Shown here in pieces: positions 46,238 to 58,000 of a DNA stretch of 64,000 nt. Source of the stretch: Nicotiana tabacum. Its lineage: Eukaryota; Streptophyta; Magnoliopsida; Solanales; Solanaceae. Made by a program: the position numbers and the translations under genes. Position 1 is the first letter of the stretch. Each line of letters begins with the position of its first letter. The notes under the pieces were generated by a model that saw only the letters and a list, made by a program, of their open reading frames with translations, was not told the DNA's origin and did not search any database. Location of the stretch: NCBI RefSeq assembly GCF_000715075.1, contig NC_134101.1:195010103-195074102 (forward strand), given 5' to 3'.

Positions 46238-46630
46238 TTGTCTCAACCTCATAATGATGCATTGGTATTTTCTTTTCTTTTAAATACATTTCAAATTAAA
46301 CGTGCATTTGTGGATCCAAGTAGCTCAGCCATTATTATCAGGTCAAGGGTCGTGGAGCAGCTCGGACTGCTCGACCATATCATGCCTGCCTCCCGAGTCC
46401 TCAACAGATTCAACATGGATAGTGAAACAATGAAAGGGGAAATCACCCTCCCAGTCAACGTGGCCGGCACGACCCAAAATGTCAAGTTCCATGTCATCAA
46501 AGGAGACATGGGGTACAACGCCTTGTTCGAAAGGCCATGGATACACTGCATGAGAGGAGTACCATCAACCCTTCATCAAATGATGAACTTTCCATCAAAG
46601 GACGGAGTCAAAACCGTGTACGGAGAATAG
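46238..46630 (+). pseudogene. Aspartic protease, element D
   Basis: The 130-residue piece has the active-site region IKRAFVDPSSSAIIIRSRVV, then LGLLDHIMPASRVLNRFN, GEITLPVNVAGTTQNVKFHV, YNALFERPWIHCMRGVPSTL and a Lys-rich end. The catalytic Asp is kept; the following Pro-Ser in place of the more usual Pro-Gly may be a mutation. It is the last protein domain of the sense strand. RT, RNase H and integrase do not follow. Confidence 0.85.
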
Positions 46631-48129
46631 CACGCAATAAGAGAGATGTTCGCAGTGCATGACATAGCATCGAGTTTGATGCCTTCAACATCGAAGGAGC
46701 CACAGGATAAGTAAATAGTGAAATAGCGTTAACGAGACACATTCCCCAGAATAAAACAAGAAGAGGACCGTGCCGCGTCCCCGGAGCAAACATTGAAAGT
46801 ATATCAAGGCTCAAAAGGGCCATCGCCACTAAGGTATAACCATCTCCTTTTTATTTACATTTTACACTAACCTTTATGCAGATAGCCTATCAGAACAATC
46901 GAAGTGCCATACAGCTTGAAGACCTTAAGGTTTCAAAGCATACGTTGCACTCTTTTCCTTCAATTGGGTTTTATCCCAAGAAGGGTTTTACCGACAAGGT
47001 TTTTAACGAGGCAACATCTATATGCTACCTAAGGAAAATTTCACAAGTGTTCAAGGCTTCTCTTCAATCAATCTCGAACACTGGAGGGCATCCCCCCAGA
47101 AGACTACCTTCTCGAAGAAGCCAAAATGAACCAAAAAGGGTCTCAGTAGGAAAATGATGTATCGAGCCAAACAGTCAAATGAACCGTGTCCGCTTAGAAT
47201 GATTGAGCCCTTGACGGAAAAAATAGGTATACTTGTGCCAAGTAATCAAAGAATATTTCCTCCTCCATCAAAACACTTTATGTTTCAAAAGTGTCTGATA
47301 CTTTCGCAAGAAATGGCTCCAAAGCCAAAATTTTCCCGAACACTCGGGAACTGACGTCAGGAACTCGACCTCCAGGTTAGAAAACTTCAAACTCATAAGC
47401 CCTCAATAAGGCAACATCAAGTTTATAAAAAATGGCGCTAGAGCCAAAAAGATTTTTGATGTATCGGGGATTGTCGTCGATTGTCACCCACCCCATCGAT
47501 ATGAAATCTCAAGGCTGCAAGACCCCATGCGGGCAACCCCGAGCTCATAAGGCCTTCAAAGGCAATACCAAATCTGTAAGACCTCAAGAAAGGCATGAAT
47601 CATACTTGTACCAAGTAACCAAATCTGTAAGACCTCAAGTAAGGCATGTTAAAATTGATAAGACCTTACAAAAGGCATAATCCCGATCTTAAAGTTAAGG
47701 CTATATATTCGAACTTGTATGACCCCTAAAAAGGCATAACCTCGATATAGACGCCGAAACTACTTCACTCAGAGACTAAAAGGCTCCGGCCAAACATAAA
47801 GACTACGGTCACAACATTGTATCAACCAAATTAACGCGACTCGTGGATGCCTGACCGTCACTGCAAAATCATAGGCCTTGAATTACTTCGAAAAAACTTT
47901 GAAAAGAACCGGTTAATCATGTTACCCTCGGCATAAACAAAAGAGCTTTGATCATATCAGCTCTAAACAATAGGCTTCGAAATGATTTAGCCGTCGAGCA
48001 AAACCTCCCAAGGTGCTCAATTACCGTTGCCAAGTGGCTCATAATCGAGGTTCTTATCGAACCGTCGAAGAGTCGGGCAAACACAAAAAAATTCAAAAAG
48101 TCTTTAGCGAGGGAAAATAAAGCCTATAT
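46631..48129 (+). other. Region replacing pol in element D
   Basis: No RT, RNase H or integrase motif is seen on either strand. The first ~200 bases look like decayed polyprotein between protease and RT. From about 46830 the sequence has short CTCGAGG-, AAGGCAT- and GGCTC-type repeats, including two copies of AAATCTGTAAGACCTCAAG (47568 and 47626). Either pol was deleted in an ancestor or D belongs to a gag-only family. Confidence 0.7.
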
Positions 48130-48540
48130 AAGAGGTCGTGCTGACTTAATGCGTAAGAGCCACTATCGCCAGCCCAAAATTAAAGGTCGTACCGACCTAA
48201 TCCCTATGAGCCACTGTTGCCAACTTAAAATTAAAGGTTGTACCGACCCAATGCATAAGAGCCACTGTCGCTAGCCTATACTAAGAGGTTATACTGATCC
48301 AATGCGTAAGAGACTAAAGGCCAGCTTAAAAACTTAAAGCCAATGAGCTCGATTCAAAATCCGACTCGGGGACTGAGCCTGAAATAGTTAAACTAAAAAT
48401 GCCTAAGGGAAAATGCGTAAGAGCCACTACCGCCAGCCCACACTAAGAGGTCATATCGACCCAATGCGTAAGAGCCATTGTCGCCAGCCTATATTAAGAA
48501 GTCGTACTAACCCAACACATGAGAGCCTACGGGCCACCTC
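48130..48540 (+). repeat. 51-base degenerate tandem repeat, element D
   Basis: Units start GGTCGTACCGACCCAATGCG, then TAAGAGCCACTGTCGCCAGC, then a short A-rich end. Three run head to tail from 48136, a fourth is broken at 48310, and two or three more follow after an unrelated insertion (48413-48540). Confidence 0.85.
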
Positions 48541-48797
48541 GACAAGCCTCAGGGATGAGTTACAAAACCAAGAGTTTTGTTTGCAAAGGCCAATTCATCT
48601 AGCTAATCATTGACAAAAAACGTCAAAACTCGAGACAAAGAAAGACATCCACAAGAAAATAGAGATCCATGAAAGGAGAAAACTGAAAGATTTCGTTATA
48701 TATACGCACGTATAAAACAATGCAAGGTTGCTTTTACAAAGTTCTCTAAGAATACTGTAAAAAGAATCAAATAGAAAAAAGCCTAGTCTATTTTCCC

Positions 48798-51030
48798 CTA
48801 GGGGATTGCAGCCCCATCGACCTCTTCTCCACTATCTTCAGTATCATACAAGAGGAATTTGGCGTCATATTCATTCGCCTTGGCCTGCGCTATCTCTTCC
48901 GAGAGATCGAACCCCCTTACGTGAATCTCTTCAAAGGTTTCCCTCCGAGATTTGCACCGGGCATCCTTATTGCTTCTGCTCTCTTGATCGGAAGCATCTC
49001 TCAACTTTTCTTGAACATCAGCAGCATCTTTTAAGTAAACGACCACTTTCTTGTTGGCCTTAGCCGGAATCTCTTCAGCTTCAGCCCAGGCATCCATGAT
49101 CTCGGTCTTCATCTCTAAAAGGTCGGACTCGAGCCTTGCAATCTTGCTCATCTAAACCGAGCTGTTCTCACAGGTATTCCAGAGTTGCACCTCGAGTGTA
49201 AAAACCTTGGCCAGAGCATTCTTCTTGGCTGCATCATGGGAATCTATCTGAGCTCTTAGCTCGCTGCACTCACGCTTGGCCTGGCCGACCTCGTCCAAAG
49301 GCATTCCAAATCCTCTGTCTTGCTCTGCAACTGAGGGATCAAAACATTAATCCATAAGGTTAGAAGAAAAAGCATGCATGCCCTCAGAACAAAGGTTACC
49401 TGCTTCTCAAGGTGGGTTTCGTAGTTTAGGCTCTGGTTCGCTTCATACCGCAGGAATACCAATTCATCTCCCTTCTTGTCAAAAAGAAGCTTGAGGGATT
49501 TCTCCCCATCCAAGGCTTTCCTCAACCTGGCTTCACGGCAGAGCAGCTCGGACTTGAGCTTGTCAAAGGTCTACAAAAAAGGAGCTCAATAAGAAAGTGG
49601 TAGTGCAAAATTGAAAACTAATACAATCGGCCAAAACTCAACATGGAACAGAGCCGTTGAGCCTCCTCAAAGGTCAAACACGCATTTACCAGCCTGGTTT
49701 CATCGGCCCCAGCAGAAATGATCCTAATAGGAACACGATCATTCGAGACGTCGCTTGAGCCAGGCGGCCCCTACACTCGAACACCCCTCGAAGTACCTTC
49801 CGCGAGTAGAGAAGACGGCTGCAGAGAATCCTTCTCCCTTGAAGTAACTTCGACGGGAAAAGAAGACGATGTCAAAGAAGGGACCTTTTCTCCAAGGACG
49901 GACGCCTTGGACATTGCAGGCTCGGTAGAGACCTCTTCTCTGGGCCTCCAGGCGGGACTTGTCTCGCTATGAGGACCTTCTCCCTTCGAGGGTTCCTTCA
50001 GTTTGTTATTATTCCTCAGTCCTGAAGCCGACGACCCCTTCTCCTCTCCAAGGGAGAGTGATCTCACCTCAGGAAATTCTCCAACACCTGTGGTGACGAG
50101 GTTAGTACATACAGAGTCCCCTCCAAAGAAAGCCAATCACACAACATATACCATGATGTTTTGCCTCCCATCTACCCTTGGATAGGTCTTGCCATTTATG
50201 CTCGTCATAGGTCAAATGGGCTGGCAGCTTCCAAGCCCAATCGGCCAAGTCGGGAACCTCATATGGCATCTACGGGGCTGCTACAAAAGGGAAAAAGGAA
50301 AGCGTATTTACAGAATCCGTCTTCATCATAAGCAAAAAAAGACAAAAACACAAGTGTACCACTTGCGTGTGACATTCCATTCCTTAAGAAATGGCAGGAA
50401 CTCCACGGGGATAACCTCGACAGTCCTTACTTAGATGAATCGATTCATTTATCCTTGGTCCCCGTTTTCTTCATCATTAACAACAAAGGGTCTGGTAGAT
50501 TGGCATCGCAAAGCTACCAGGCCCAGACAATGAAAGGGCCGATACAATCTGATCAGATGGCTGAGGGTGAATTCAAGTCCGGCTTCTTCCGCAAAGAACC
50601 TCATTATCAGCATTGTCCTCTGAAACGACGGGTGAACCTGTGCTAGGGTAGCCCGATATCTTTGATAGAAGTCAAGCACGACTCTGTTGATAGGACCTAA
50701 TGTGAAGGGGTATGTGTATACATGTAAAATCCCCTCTATGTAAGTCGTAGTGTTCTCTTCCAGGGAGGGTACCTACAGTACCACCTTTTCTCCCCATCCG
50801 CTGTCTCTCTTTACTGCCTCGAGGTGTTCCTCTCCTATTTATGAAGTAAACCTTGATGTATGCTCCCAATGTCCCTCAACATTAGGAGGCCTCTCTAACG
50901 AAAAATCCTTCCTCGGGACAAAGCGTCTTGAGATTGGCTCACCAGACGCCAGCGGTTTACCACCGATTGAGTGGGAAGAAGAAGCGGACCCCTCCTATTC
51001 TTGCTGAATAGATTTAGGCGTAGCAGCCAT
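48798..51030 (-). pseudogene. Antisense ORF of Retand type, element D
   Basis: Retand elements carry a gene on the opposite strand between pol and the 3' LTR; its job is unknown. Here one frame runs from MAATPKSIQQ (ATG at 51030) to 50360 with VHPSFQRTMLIMRFFAEEAG, FTLSHLIRLYRP and LPFLKEWNVT, interrupted by five stops. Further exon-like pieces are YEVPDLADWAWKL and SKGRWEAKHHG (50280-50150), an acidic Ser-rich linker (50110-49640), and coiled-coil pieces LKSELLCREARLRKALDGEK (about 49570-49510), DELVFLRYEANQSLNYETHL and the 117-residue MSKIARLESDLLEMKTEIMD... part ending in ...EEVDGAAIP at 48798. The coiled coil is rich in Ala, Glu and Lys. Introns are inferred from gaps. Confidence 0.72.
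50281..50359 (-). other. Intron-like segment in the antisense ORF
   Basis: On the minus strand the 79 bases begin GTACACTTG and end TTTTGTAG, are T-rich, and separate NVTRKW from the MPYEVPDLADW exon. Splicing as drawn does not restore the frame exactly, so the copy may carry a small frameshift. Confidence 0.45.
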
Positions 51031-52350
51031 GGCTATAATAAAATAAGGGAAGGAAAATGAAAACTCAGGCAAAAACATTGAATTAAAAACATGAAAAAGA
51101 TGATGCGAGGAAGAAGAACTCTATAAAAAGGGATAGCAGATCAAAATAACGAAATCTTCAGAAAAGAAAAAAATAAACTCATATATAGGGCAAGCGGCGA
51201 CTGTCTGCCTACCCTACAAGGCCAATTAATTCCAATTAGGCCATTATCATTTTCGGGGAGATGTACCGGCAGGGTCACCTCAATCATTTCATACGATAAA
51301 CACTAATGTACAGCATGCGAGGGATCAAAAACCCCCATATCAACCAAGCCTCGAGAGGGTACCCGATCTCGAGGATTTCTGTCAAAATGAAAATGGGCTC
51401 TAAGGAGCCATCAATATCATTCTAAACCTCGAGATGGTACCTGATCTTGAGGATTTTTGTCAAAATTAAAATAGGCTCTAAGGATCCATGAATGTCATTC
51501 TAAACCTCAAGATGGTGCCTGATCTCGAGGATCTTTGTCAAAATAAAAGTAGGCTCTAAGGAGCCATCAAAATCATTCTAAACCTCGAGATGGTGCCCGA
51601 TCGCGATGATCTCTATCAAAACAAAAAAATAAGCTCTAAGGAGTTATCCATATAAGCCTAACCCCGAGGTGGTACCCTATCTCGAGGGTTTCTACGATTA
51701 CGAGCGCGGATCATTCACCTGATTCTTTGGCACTCGAGCTACCTCCTGAGGCAGTTCTTACTTGAGAATTACTAGTAAAGCCTTAGAACTATTTTCGCCT
51801 TCAGATCAAGTCAAACGCCATCTCGATTACTTTAGTCCAGGGGCCACCAGAGTCCAGGAATATCCTCGTCTGGGGTCTATCAATAACGCCTTATGTCTAT
51901 CTTCACTCTAAGTTCATATCAAGTTTTTTAGGCCGCCCGAGCTCGAGCTAACTCTCACTCGAGGATTATCTGTGAAAGTCTTAGGGCTATCTTTATTCTC
52001 AGGCGTTTGAGCAATTTCCCCCTCGAGGACTATCAACGGGGCCTAAAAGGCTAAGTTTCATTCTAAAATTCGAAGCCCTATTCTCACTCAATCCGAATTC
52101 GGGGTTCCCGGCGGCCTAAGTTGCATCAATTTAATCCGGGCTCAGTCCGAGGAAGGGTAAAGGGTTCCAGGGAATATCATACTAATCAATGCTTTTTTGG
52201 GAGACGGATCGGCGGCGATATTATCGCTTTGAGAAAATAAACCAGTGCTACATTGAATGCACTAGAAAGATGCACTGATGGGATGTCTCGGTTATCACAA
52301 AGGCTTACATCATAAGCATAATGTCAACACAAGAGGCTCGAGGGGGTCGG
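51031..52350 (+). other. 3' region of element D
   Basis: Non-coding on both strands. It includes a ~78-base tandem repeat (51340-51670) and CTCGAGG-rich sequence, ending in a purine-rich AGAGGCTCGAGGGGGTCGG segment at 52332-52350 that may be the polypurine tract. Confidence 0.6.
51340..51670 (+). repeat. 78-base tandem repeat, element D
   Basis: Four to five copies with AACCTCGAGATGGTACCTGA, TCTCGAGGATTTCTGTCAAA and GGGCTCTAAGGAGCCATCAA in that order. The last copies are diverged. Confidence 0.88.
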
Positions 52351-53133
52351 TGTCAAAACCGTTTATATTGTTGGTATATATGAGCTAAATCCTTACATTG
52401 CGTATACGGCTAAAATTGGAGAGCCCGATTTTATGATTATTATGATATCCCGCCCGTTTTCAAAAGGCTCGAGTCCAGTTCGAGGTTCGAACTCGAGGGT
52501 CCTATATGCTTGAACTCAGGGCAAAATAAATCGACGGCTATGATGAACGAGTGAGAGATTCCCAAGGCGCATGATTAAAGCTGACCAAGTCTATTAGGCT
52601 AGTTCAAGCCCGTAGCATGGCATTAAATGGTTGTACCAGCTATATATCTTTGTAATAAATGCACTTGTACTATGTGGGAATTCCCTCTGGTATATAAGGG
52701 GGACCTTTGTCATTTTGTAGAAGGGGGATACTACTTACAACATTCAATACAAGAACATTCTCTGCTCTCTAACTTAAATATACTATCTTGATTTACATTT
52801 ATTGCTTATATTTATTATGTTCTATTTATTGTTCTTCATTTATTGCCCATTATTGGCCATAAAAATACTCCATCAAATCTCTCAAAACTATTAGTCCTTC
52901 ATCGGCCATTCATAGCTCAGCATCGAGCTCGACCTCGATGCCCCATATAGTCAGGCTCGAGGATCCAATTCTCAGCCGCTCGGTTTGCTTAAACATATTA
53001 TTTTCAAGTTCTTATCTTATTTTCTAATCTCACACTTAGCATCTATTGCCTAACAACTAGCATAAAAACAGATCACGTATTTTTAGAACCACAAAATCAA
53101 ATCTAATTATAATTACCATTTTTATGGTAAACA
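52351..53133 (+). mobile_element. Retand-like element D, 3' LTR
   Basis: The part 52399-53133 matches the 5' LTR. The true start is uncertain: TGTCAAAACCG at 52351 follows the purine tract, while TGCGTATACGG at 52399 matches the edge of the 5' LTR at the target duplication. It ends TTATGGTAAACA at 53133, next to the AGTTC duplication, and has a TATATAA box at 52691. Confidence 0.85.
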
Positions 53134-53138
53134 AGTTC
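53134..53138. repeat. Target-site duplication of element D (right)
   Basis: AGTTC, identical to 43603-43607. Confidence 0.9.
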
Positions 53139-53154
53139 GAATAGTAGATTATCT

Positions 53155-53179
53155 GTGGCCTTGGCTTTCAGCTGGCCAC
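53155..53179 (-). promoter_or_regulatory. Leader hairpin, C 5' LTR
   Basis: Arms GTGGCC and GGCCAC are intact; the inner stem GGCT-TTC-AGCT has one G-T wobble. It lies 107 bases downstream of the TATA box. Element D inserted just 17 bases further downstream. Confidence 0.55.
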
Positions 53180-53286
53180 CATAAAACAAAGAGCGAGATA
53201 ATAAGCAATTTACATAGCAAAGCCTCAAGTTTTTAGTGAGATTATATCGATTAAGGTCTGTTAGAAAAAAAGGGAATGGGGAGGGA

Positions 53287-53295
53287 TTTATATAG
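53287..53295 (-). promoter_or_regulatory. Putative TATA box, C 5' LTR
   Basis: Minus-strand CTATATAAA, matching 35981-35990 of the other LTR. Confidence 0.5.
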
Positions 53296-54488
53296 TAGTA
53301 GAAATTAAACACCCAAACAAGGAAAATCATCAATCAAACACGAGAAAGGAAAGAACATCACATGCAATCGAAAATCAGTAAGGAAAAGAGAGAAATCTCA
53401 AACCCTAATTTTTTAGGGAAAGTGAATATCGACAGAATATTCACAAAAATAGTACCATAGGACGAATATAGACATGATAACACTTAAAATCAAAGATTTA
53501 AACCAATTTTGGTTAAATGTAAAGAGATCTAAAAACCCTAATTTTAGGGTAAGTAAGAATCAACAGAAATACACAGAGATTCGCACACATAATAGAACAA
53601 AGGATGAACATATAAGAAATATCAGAAAGATCAAGGATTTGAAATAATTTTGGTTCGATCTTTAAGAGATATGCTTGCCATGTTTAGGCAAGCAGTGTAG
53701 AGGAGTAACCAATACCAAGAGGAGGCCGTGTATGGCAAGTAGTAGCAATCAAATCCCATGTCTGGTGGGATTGGGAGATGGATTTGGGGGGAGGACGGAT
53801 AGGGTTTAGTTGAAGAAGAAGAGATACGAGAGCATATGAGGGCGGCATGTTTAGAGGGAATGAGGAATTAGGGGTTGGGGTTGGGTAATAAAAAGGGTAG
53901 ACATATTTAAAAACAAGACTAGGGCGGGTTAAAGAAATGGGTACCGACCGAGTTGAGTATGTTTTGGGCTAGGGGTCATAGGGCCAGTGTATGGGGTAAT
54001 TGGGCTGAGGTTTGGGTAATTTTAGGTCCGAAAATAGGTTTAGAATTAGGCTATTATTTAGATACCCAATATTTAGCAAATGTAATTTATAAAAATAGTT
54101 AATAAATAACAAAAATATTATTTGTGCACCAAAAATGATTAATAATAATTAAATAACATTATATAAATATAAAAAAACATTTTTTTACAAAAATAATATA
54201 ATTATACATTAATATGGGCTATTATTGCAAAAATGTGCAATTAGCCTAAAAAATTTAAATGTAATTATAAAAAATGCAGTAAAATATTTAAAAACACACA
54301 TTTTTGTGTAAATAATAAGTTTAGATGATTAACTTATCATAAAATAATTTGAAGGATAATTACTGAATATTTATATAATAAAATGTAGAAATAAATCGAT
54401 TTAAATCCTTTTAAAATAATAAAAAATTATGAAAAATACTTGTATAGACTTATAAAATAAATGATGATACATATGCACTATTTTGAAA

Positions 54489-54489
<1 letters not shown>

Positions 54490-54543
<54 letters not shown>
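54490..54543. repeat. (TA)n microsatellite in C 5' LTR
   Basis: About 54 bases of AT repeat ending 37 bases from the LTR terminus. In the 3' LTR the deletion breakpoint falls inside the same repeat. Confidence 0.95.
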
Positions 54544-54547
<4 letters not shown>

Positions 54548-54580
54548 ATTAAAAATATAAGGGAAAAATTGTGTATCAAC

Positions 54581-54586
54581 GGGAAT
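54581..54586. repeat. Target-site duplication of element C (right)
   Basis: GGGAAT, identical to 32823-32828. B's spacer resumes with AATCAAAAGAAAG. Confidence 0.85.
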
Positions 54587-54909
54587 AATCAAAAGAAAGA
54601 TAAACAAAAAGGTAACCAAGTAGTAAGACAAAATAATAGATTGTTTTCAGTATTTAAGCAGGTAACACATAAGGTAATGCAATAATTCGCATCCTAATTT
54701 CGGGACCTCATTGTGCCTGAGGTAGGCCTAAGCGACACATAAACTTGGAGAATGTGTATGCCAACGTTGCCTCACTCCATTAATGAAAAAATAAATCAAA
54801 TCAACCTTTACTAAATCAAAATAATAATATGAAATCACTAATGGCATGAAGCCTTATTACATCGAAATCTAACGAAATCTAACTAGAAAGTAATAAAGAA
54901 AATTGTCTC
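54587..54909 (-). other. ORF1-gag spacer, element B
   Basis: A-rich non-coding spacer, the right-hand side of the site where C inserted. It contains the GAGGTAGGCCTAAGCGACA motif shared with A and C. Confidence 0.65.
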
Positions 54910-56470
54910 CTAACCTGTTTGGCCCCTAAAAGGACCTTCTCCATGCTTTGCCCTTTTGGTTCCATCAATCACACTTCCCAGGTCACGCATATCGAGAAGC
55001 AAGTAAGTTATTGCCAGTTTCCTTCCTTTATCGTAGCCCATACCCTGACAATCCCAAAGCTTCTTTCTAATCTTCCCCTCCAGCTCCATCAACCCTTGCT
55101 CTAGATGCTCCAACCTCTCTATAGACTTGTTCGCAATTTCATTCCATTCTTTGATCCCCTCCATATAAACTTATGTTGTTCCGGATACTTGGCCTCAGAT
55201 TTGAACACTTTTTTGCTCTTTACTTTACCCGAGCCTCAACCACCTCATCTATGAATATGTCTTTCAGATTGACCCTTGGTTTGAAGTTCTTGGTTATGTC
55301 GTCTTCCAACCATGAGAGGTAGTAATACATATGTTCGGCGTGGTAACTGTCTGGTTCAATAGTCTCCCAATCTACAATGATCTTTTGGTTCCACGTGTGC
55401 TGGACCTCGAATTTGAATGGAATAACATATCCTTTGAAGTCTTCTTTATACTAAACCATATTGGAAACTCGAGGTATGACTTGCTTCTTCCTAACTTGCC
55501 TCATTACCCTTATAGGAGCGTAATGGTAGATGCCTTGCAACCCAATCATCACCAAGTGAGTGGTCCCTTTGGACCCAATGATGAATTCTCTACTAGGAAA
55601 TAACTCGAACATCCAATGCACTTGTTTATCTGTTAGATTACTGAAGAAACGTACACAACCTACAATAATTTCAGGTTTTACAAACCTATCTAGAGAAAAG
55701 TGTCATTTTCTTTGGCTGATGACTGGTGATGTCGTCATTCAGTGGTCTACGCAAGAGCTCCTAGCGGTCATTTTCCCTCTGAAAATGCTCTAGAAGCCAA
55801 ACCTATAGTAGAAGATTGCAACCTTCGAAATGTCTAAACACATGTTTGCACTAATCCAAGGCTCGATGCATCTCCACTACTATCATAGGATGATGGTGTA
55901 TTTCTGCCCTTCGATACCTTTCATCACGAACCTGGTGACCATGGCCAAGCGAGTGTGAATTTTCCCTCCGTGCGTTGGAAAATTAGCAAAACCCAAGAAG
56001 CAGAATATGAATACATAAACTCGGCGGTGGACCCAACCCAGAGTGGTAATAGCTAACTCCTCGTGATGTAAGCGGTATGACTTGTTGTGCTCATACAGCT
56101 CATAGAGAAACTCGAAAGGGATGTGGGATTTCTTCAAGCAAACCAACTCGTCGTTCTTCGTGAACCCTAGCATTTTCACAAAACTACGTGGAGTGTGATT
56201 TTCTGGCACCAATAGACCTAGACTATCCCATGGCAATTTAGCGAAACCCTATATATCTTTTAGAAGAAGAGTTATTTTTATATTGCCAAATCGGAAAACA
56301 ACTCTATTTTCATCTTAGAACATAGTGGCGGCCTAAATTAATTCTCTGTTCGGTCGAGTGTTCAGCAGAGACGGCAAGTTACCCAACACTATTCTCATGT
56401 AGTTTCTGTCACATGGTGCAAGATCATTCTACTAGTCGATCATGGCAAACCTAGGAATTTTGTGCTTTAT
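54910..56470 (-). pseudogene. ORF1 (DUF7745-like), element B
   Basis: The start codon is lost: the conserved MRHEVPRFGM now reads IKHKIPRFAM at 56470. The best-kept piece (56236-55883) has NHTPRSFVKMLGFTKNDELV, CLKKSHIPFEFLYELYEHNK, HHEELAITTLGWVHRRVYVF and IFCFLGFANFPTHGGKIHTR. The C-terminal helices EIANKSIERLEHLEQGLMEL and the end GEGPFRGQTG occur at 55150-54910. The part between (55200-55870) is decayed with deletions. It is the first gene of the oldest element in the window. Confidence 0.75.
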
Positions 56471-57159
56471 TTTCTACAAACAATATAAACTTCAGCCTTT
56501 TCCCCCTCCAGATTTGACTATTTACGCAATAACGGTCAACATGTTGACACGTTTTCTCCAAGTAATGCACATAATATGATGGTGTCCTTTGGGATTGTGA
56601 AAATACATTTGGACTTTGGGCAAGGATTGTCAAAGTGAATTAATATGTTAATGACATTTTAATCGATACTAGGTTTTAACATGATGTATGCACATTTAAA
56701 TCGGATTGGGGTTTCTAAGAAGGGTCTAGACTGATACTCTCAAGTGACTACTTGAGAGAAAAAGCACGGGACCATCGACTGCACTGCTGATCAACTAGTC
56801 TACCGATAATAAGCCTTCTTAATTTAAAAGGGTGGCTTTAGGAAAGAGCGGAGACTCATTAAGTGCCGCTATGTGGATAATAAATACGAGGGAAGTATGA
56901 TGTTCAAAGCATGATTTATACAAAAAATATTAACACCTTGCTAGATATTTTGCATGATGAAAGCACGTAATTATAGTAAATAATACTATAAACAAAAGAA
57001 AGATGGGAAACAAAAGAAAAAGAAAGACAAAGGAGAAAATTAGCATATCTTACAAAAAGTTCAAGAACGTAATTAAATGAATAAAATAAGGGAGATAGGG
57101 ACGGGAGATATATGATATAGAAATTTTAAGCAAATAAGGGAAATATGGAGGGGGATGTA
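56471..57159 (-). other. Internal leader of element B
   Basis: Non-coding leader, with the ACCATCGACTGCACTGCTGATC block near 56771 (read as ACCATCGACTGCAC and TGCTGATC). It is cut before reaching a PBS by element E's LTR at 57160; the last five bases, ATGTA, would be that insertion's target site. Confidence 0.6.
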
Positions 57160-57834
57160 TGTCACGACCCAGATTTCCCCACCTTCGGGAATCGTGATGG
57201 CGCCTACTCATGAAAGCTAGGCAAGCCGACAGTTATAGTTTTACCACCATTATTATTAATTCAAACAGGAAAAGATAATAATTAAAATAAAATAATTATG
57301 AAATGCGGAAGTGATATAGCAATCCAACAATTCTAATACATAGCTGCCCAAAAGATCTGGTGTCACAATCCACGAACAACTAAGATTTGCTACAAATATA
57401 AGTCTGAAAGAAGTACAACTGTTCTCGAAATAGAAAAGACGGAAGAAACTAAAATGGGGAAAGGGGACTTCAGGCTCTGCGAACGCCAACACATCTACCT
57501 TGGTCTCCCTAGACTGAAGGCAGAAACCTCGAATCTACTCATAAGGTCCAGCACCGAAATCTACACAGAAAGTGCAGAGTGCAGTATCAGTACAACCGAC
57601 CCCATGTACTGGTAAGTGTCGAGCCTAACCTCGGCGAAGTAGTGATTAGGCTAGGACATGACAACCATATAAACCTGTGCAATCAAATCCAAAGCTATAA
57701 TAACAAAAAATAACAGATAAAGATGGGAAAGGGAAACATGCTGCGGAGAATATCAAATTCTAACAGTAATTCAACAGAGAAGCATAATGAACACTATATT
57801 TGCATCAACAGGGATAATGAAACAGTAACACGTG

Positions 57835-58000
57835 CACGACATCGCCCTTCGTGCATTAGCTCTCAAATCATAATGCGGCATCACCCTTCGTGCATTAACA
57901 CTCAAAATATCAGCACTGCATCATTAACACTCACAATATCGGCACGGCATCACCCTTTGTGCATTAACACTCACTCACAATATCATGCACGACATCACTC
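57835..58000 (+). repeat. Short tandem repeat in E LTR
   Basis: Four to five imperfect copies of CACGACATCACCCTTCG followed by TGCATTAACACTCACAATATC in part. The unit is about 45 bases. Confidence 0.75.

Larger units (their letters stand above)
53139..54580 (-). mobile_element. Ogre-like element C, 5' LTR, promoter-side part
   Basis: Continues the C LTR after element D, matching 35837-37222, and ends GTGTATCAAC at 54580, where the last A is missing. It holds the hairpin, TATA box and TA microsatellite of this copy. Without D the 5' LTR is about 4400 bases, against 4394 for the 3' copy. Confidence 0.9.

Noticed and set aside
48130..48540. CRISPR-like regularly spaced repeat
   Set aside because: Units are head to tail, degenerate and have no unique spacers; the setting is a plant retrotransposon.
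48798..51030. Host gene captured by element D
   Set aside because: Order and motifs fit the antisense ORF known from Retand elements; nothing ties it to a single-copy host gene, and the frame has five stops.
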